DNA from: Alphaproteobacteria bacterium
GTDB lineage: Bacteria; Pseudomonadota; Alphaproteobacteria; RF32; CAG-239
DNA length: 7,083 nt
Assembly: GCA_017557925.1 (NCBI GenBank)
Contig: JAFYWO010000004.1
Span: forward strand, 1-7,083
Direction: 5' to 3'
Shown: one piece after another, positions 4,045-7,083 of the stretch
Numbering within the stretch: position 1 is the stretch's first letter
Layout: every line of letters begins with the position of its first letter
The notes under the pieces: generated by a model
Database searches by the model: none
The model's input: the letters and a program-made list of their open reading frames with translations, nothing else
What the model was told of the DNA's origin: nothing
Position numbers and translations under genes: made by a program

Positions 4045-5793
4045 CTATAATAACTCTAAAATATCCTCAACAATCAAATCTTCTTTTAAGCGATAACGTT
4101 CATACAACTCATCAATACTAACCCTATCACTAAACTCTTTTAATGCACCATAATTAAGCACCTTAACATTACTCTTACCATAAAATCTGGCAATTTTCTC
4201 TCCAAATCCGCCATCTAATACTCCGTCTTCTAAAGTAATAACAATCTTATGGTCTGTTTGAAGTTCAGTTAATAATTTTTCATCAACACCTGTTAAATAA
4301 CGTGGGTTAATAAGTGTCGGGTTAATATTTTTTTCTTCCAATTTCTCGCATACTTTTTCAGCCAATCTAAAAAAGTTACCTGCTCCGATAACAAGAACTT
4401 CACTTCCCTTTTTGACAACATCAAATATGTTAAGTTCACTATAGTCTTTCAAAACTTCATTTTCAGTATGCACAACTTCTCTTGGAATACGAATGACTAC
4501 AGATTTTTCCTTTTGCTCAATACCCCACTCAAGCATAGCCAAATATTCTTCAACACTTACAGGAGATAAATATACTATATTAGGAATATTAGAAATCATA
4601 GCAACATCAAATACACACAGATGCGTCATATCAGCTCCACTTATACCACCCCACTCTACCAAAATAACTGCAGGGTTTTCATTCAAAGCCAAATCTTGAG
4701 ATAATTGGTCGTATGTCCTTTGCACAAAAGAACTCATTACCATATAAACTGGTTTGCAACCGCCTTTTGCCAAACCTGATGAAAAGGCAACCGCATGTTC
4801 TTCTGCAATTCCTACATCAACAAAATTTTCCCCCAAACTTTCACGTCTCTCACTGTTAAGCCCGAAAATACCTGGTGTTCCGGCATTAACCAAAACAATA
4901 CTCTTATCTTTCTTAATCTTGTTATTCAAAAAATTATATGTTATTTCCGTATAATTTTCTTTATCAAAAACAACTTTTGACTCACCGGTTTTAATATCAA
5001 ACGGAAAATTCCAATGCCAACGCTCTTTATTTCCTTCGGCAAATTTATACCCTTTTCCTTTTTTAGTATGCACATGAACAACAACCGGCTTACCAAAATC
5101 TTTTATTTCACTGAAAGCTTCAATCAAATCTTCCAAAGAGTTACCATCTTCTACATATTTATAACAAAACCCCAGTGCCTTAAACATATTACATTCTGCA
5201 TTTCCCTTCGTTTCTCTTAAAAGCCTTAAATTTTCATATAATCCGCCATGGTTTTCAGCAATAGACATTTCATTATCATTCAAAACCACAATAAAATTGC
5301 CTCTAAACACACCTGCATTACTCAATCCTTCCAAAGCTTCTCCACCTGATAAAGACCCATCGCCCAAAACCGCAATCACATTTGATTTTTCTTTTTTAAT
5401 ATCACGAGCTTTAGCCAATCCCAAAGCCAAAGAAACAGATGTAGAAGTATGCCCAACCTTAAAGAAATCGTGTTCACTCTCATCTTGATTTGTATAACCT
5501 GAAATTTTTTTAATCCCTTCCACAGATAAGAAACCCTCTTTTCTACCGGTCAAAATCTTATGAGGATAACATTGGTGCGATACATCCCATACAATTTTAT
5601 CTTCAGGACTTTCAAAAACATAGTGTAAAGCCATAGCCACTTCAACAATACCCAGATTTGGTGCAACATGACCACCAACAATACTGTTTCTAAACAAAAT
5701 AGCCTCTCTGATTTCTTCTGCCAAAATCTTCATTTCTTCCAAATTTAACTTTTTCAAATCAACCGGACTGTTTATATTTTCAATATAGCTCAT
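4045..5793 (-). CDS. 1-Deoxy-D-xylulose-5-phosphate synthase-like enzyme, short divergent form
   Basis: DXS joins pyruvate and glyceraldehyde 3-phosphate, using thiamine diphosphate, to start the MEP isoprenoid pathway and to supply thiamine and pyridoxal synthesis. The three transketolase-type domains are present in 582 residues (typical DXS is about 620-640). Matches are GGH (40-42), WDVSHQ...HKILTGR (69-84), GHTSTS (114-119), GDGS (144-147), LNDNEMSI (171-178), VGIAEEH with catalytic Glu331 (327-333), QRTYDQ (358-363) and IRIPR (434-438). Two changes stand out: the usual DRAG is VEWGG, placing Trp381 where canonical enzymes have a phosphate-binding Arg, and the D-G-x-T-H loop is one residue short (DMTH, 388-391). 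From memory, these mark a DXS-like subfamily common in low-GC gut bacteria, so another acceptor is possible. I take the ATG at 5793 rather than the adjacent GTG at 5796 because AAGGAG (5805-5800) lies 6 nt from it. It follows the M16 gene by 43 nt. Confidence 0.82.
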   Translation of the reverse strand: MSYIENINSPVDLKKLNLEEMKILAEEIREAILFRNSIVGGHVAPNLGIVEVAMALHYVFESPEDKIVWDVSHQCYPHKILTGRKEGFLSVEGIKKISGYTNQDESEHDFFKVGHTSTSVSLALGLAKARDIKKEKSNVIAVLGDGSLSGGEALEGLSNAGVFRGNFIVVLNDNEMSIAENHGGLYENLRLLRETKGNAECNMFKALGFCYKYVEDGNSLEDLIEAFSEIKDFGKPVVVHVHTKKGKGYKFAEGNKERWHWNFPFDIKTGESKVVFDKENYTEITYNFLNNKIKKDKSIVLVNAGTPGIFGLNSERRESLGENFVDVGIAEEHAVAFSSGLAKGGCKPVYMVMSSFVQRTYDQLSQDLALNENPAVILVEWGGISGADMTHLCVFDVAMISNIPNIVYLSPVSVEEYLAMLEWGIEQKEKSVVIRIPREVVHTENEVLKDYSELNIFDVVKKGSEVLVIGAGNFFRLAEKVCEKLEEKNINPTLINPRYLTGVDEKLLTELQTDHKIVITLEDGVLDGGFGEKIARFYGKSNVKVLNYGALKEFSDRVSIDELYERYRLKEDLIVEDILELL

Positions 5794-5799
5794 CACATT

Positions 5800-5805
5800 C
5801 TCCTT
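5800..5805 (-). promoter_or_regulatory. Ribosome binding site deciding the DXS-like start
   Basis: AAGGAG on the minus strand is the strongest Shine-Dalgarno site in the window. It is 6 nt from the ATG at 5793 but only 3 nt from the in-frame GTG at 5796, so the ATG is preferred. An out-of-frame ATG at 5798 in the same cluster is followed at once by TGA. Confidence 0.75.
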
Positions 5806-5836
5806 AAATTACTTATTAAAATACTAAACGATTACT

Positions 5837-7083
5837 TTAATCTTTTTTCTTATCTAATTGCCCATAAATTATTCTGCCTCTTACCTCTAAAATCTTTTTA
5901 TAAACATCTTTAACATCTTCAAGCTTAACACTCTTAATTATATCATCAAGCCCCTTAATATCTTCATCACTCACTCCGTCTAATTTCATCCCCCCTACAA
6001 AATCGGCCAAACCTTTTGTATTTTCCAACAAATAATTTACATTGCTCAAGCTCTCATTTCTAATTTTTGCAATATCATCTTCGGTCATATTCTCTACACC
6101 GTTTTTAATTTCTCTTTCAAAAAGTTCTCTAAAATCTTCTAATTTCATTTTCTCATCAACAGGTATACCATACAAAGACAACATTCCGCCATATTCATTA
6201 TTGTATTCCCCATCTACACCTATGCTTAAAAATTTCTTTTCCCGATAAACTAACTTATCATACAAATAAGCAGTATCATCACCACATAAAAATTCAGACA
6301 AAAATCCCAAAGCCTGTTCCTCTTTTTTATTCAACATCCCCTTAGGTATATGCCAATAAGAAACAAACCTGTTATGTTCAATCCCCAAAAGTTCCATTTT
6401 TAACTCAAAATTTCCCTCTTGTGGCTCAATAACCTCAAGTTTTGAAATATCTCGGTATGCTTTTTTTATTTTTCCGAAATATTTATCAACTAAACTTTTT
6501 GCCTCATCTTTTTTAATATCTCCCGCCAAAACCAACAACGCATTTTCCGGTCTGTAATATCTCTCATAAAAATCAAACACATCTTTTTTTTCTAAATTTT
6601 TAATCTCCTCAATTTCACCGCTTACAGGTCTTGAATAAGGATGCTTTTCCCAAAAAATCTTTCTCAAACTATCATAAAATTTTGTAACAACATTAGTTTC
6701 AAATCTCTGCATTCTTTCTTCCAAAACCACATCTCTTTCCGTCAAAAACACATCATCACTGATTTCCAAATTTTCCATTCTATCAGCTTCTAAAGCTAAC
6801 AAAAGCTCTAATTTAGAAATATCCGAAAATTCATAATACCCCGTATGCAAATACGTTGTATAAGCATTATTTTCCACTCCGTTTTCTTCCATAATTTTAT
6901 TAAATTCTTTATCTTTTACTTTTTTCGTTCCTCTAAACATCAGGTGTTCCAAAAGATGCGCTATTCCACCTTTAGAATAAGGGTCATAAAAAGAACCTGC
7001 TTTATAATAAAGTTTTAAATACCCTAATGGTGCTCTATGATTAGATATAACAACAACTTCCAATCCGTTATCCAAAAAGAAAT
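5837..7083 (-). CDS. M16 family zinc metallopeptidase (N-terminus beyond right edge)
   Basis: This is a pitrilysin/processing-peptidase type (M16B-like) enzyme. Counting from the first whole codon (7081), 414 residues are visible. The inverted zinc motif HLLEH is at 42-46, EADRM at 98-102, and VVLEER at 118-123 supplies the third ligand (Glu122, 76 residues after the second His, the expected spacing). HPY (147-149), YYRPENA (175-181) and AGD (186-188) are further family marks. The second M16 domain fills about 190-350, and no key residue is missing. Translation stays open to the edge, reading FFLDNGLEVV. The TTG at 7075, which could be taken as a start, encodes the ordinary Leu of the LDNGL motif, so the gene is cut, probably missing a short N-terminus and perhaps an export signal. 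Substrate is unknown. It is upstream of the DXS-like gene with no terminator between, so probably one operon. Confidence 0.92.
   Translation of the reverse strand, partial: FFLDNGLEVVVISNHRAPLGYLKLYYKAGSFYDPYSKGGIAHLLEHLMFRGTKKVKDKEFNKIMEENGVENNAYTTYLHTGYYEFSDISKLELLLALEADRMENLEISDDVFLTERDVVLEERMQRFETNVVTKFYDSLRKIFWEKHPYSRPVSGEIEEIKNLEKKDVFDFYERYYRPENALLVLAGDIKKDEAKSLVDKYFGKIKKAYRDISKLEVIEPQEGNFELKMELLGIEHNRFVSYWHIPKGMLNKKEEQALGFLSEFLCGDDTAYLYDKLVYREKKFLSIGVDGEYNNEYGGMLSLYGIPVDEKMKLEDFRELFEREIKNGVENMTEDDIAKIRNESLSNVNYLLENTKGLADFVGGMKLDGVSDEDIKGLDDIIKSVKLEDVKDVYKKILEVRGRIIYGQLDKKKD

Noticed and set aside
1..7083. Search for CRISPR repeats, insertion-sequence ends, tRNA genes and attachment sites
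   Set aside because: No regularly spaced direct repeats, transposase frames, cloverleaf-type segments or paired end repeats were seen by eye.

Overview
The window is chromosomal DNA from a low-GC bacterium. Hand counts of two 60-base stretches in the right half gave 32 and 35% GC. No marker gene fixes the phylum. The M16 peptidase and multipass glycosyltransferase would suit a Gram-negative host, and an AT-rich alphaproteobacterium (gut or host-associated type) is my best guess, but only a guess. There are no rRNA or tRNA genes, CRISPR repeats, transposases or phage genes.

Layout, left to right. (1) The last 17 codons of a probable + strand gene end at 55, followed by a long-stem hairpin. 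(2) A minus-strand GT-C type membrane glycosyltransferase (283-1677) is divergent from a small + strand gene of unknown function (1848-2114). The small gene has a good sigma70-type promoter and an intrinsic terminator. (3) queH (2155-2706, minus), the DUF208-type epoxyqueuosine reductase of the last step of queuosine synthesis, has its own promoter and converges on the small gene. (4) A 300-residue protein of unknown family (2824-3726, minus) has clearly higher GC than its surroundings. It is driven by a near-consensus promoter about 200 nt upstream, so it has a long leader. The leader holds an eight-residue reading frame with a good Shine-Dalgarno site, a possible pseudoknot, and a seven-codon frame stopped just before the start codon. 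(5) A minus-strand pair runs from an M16 zinc peptidase (cut by the right edge) to a short, divergent DXS-like thiamine-diphosphate enzyme (4045-5793). They are 43 nt apart with no terminator between, so probably one transcript, closed by a clear terminator at 3998-4025.

The genes look like mostly independent housekeeping or envelope units rather than one pathway. QueH modifies tRNA, the DXS-like enzyme may feed isoprenoid or thiamine/pyridoxal precursor synthesis, the M16 peptidase is a proteolytic factor, and the GT-C protein probably transfers a lipid-linked sugar outside the cytoplasm. The stretch most worth a second look is the 300-residue orphan with its leader (2824-3965). I found no evidence of a defence island or a multi-gene novel system.
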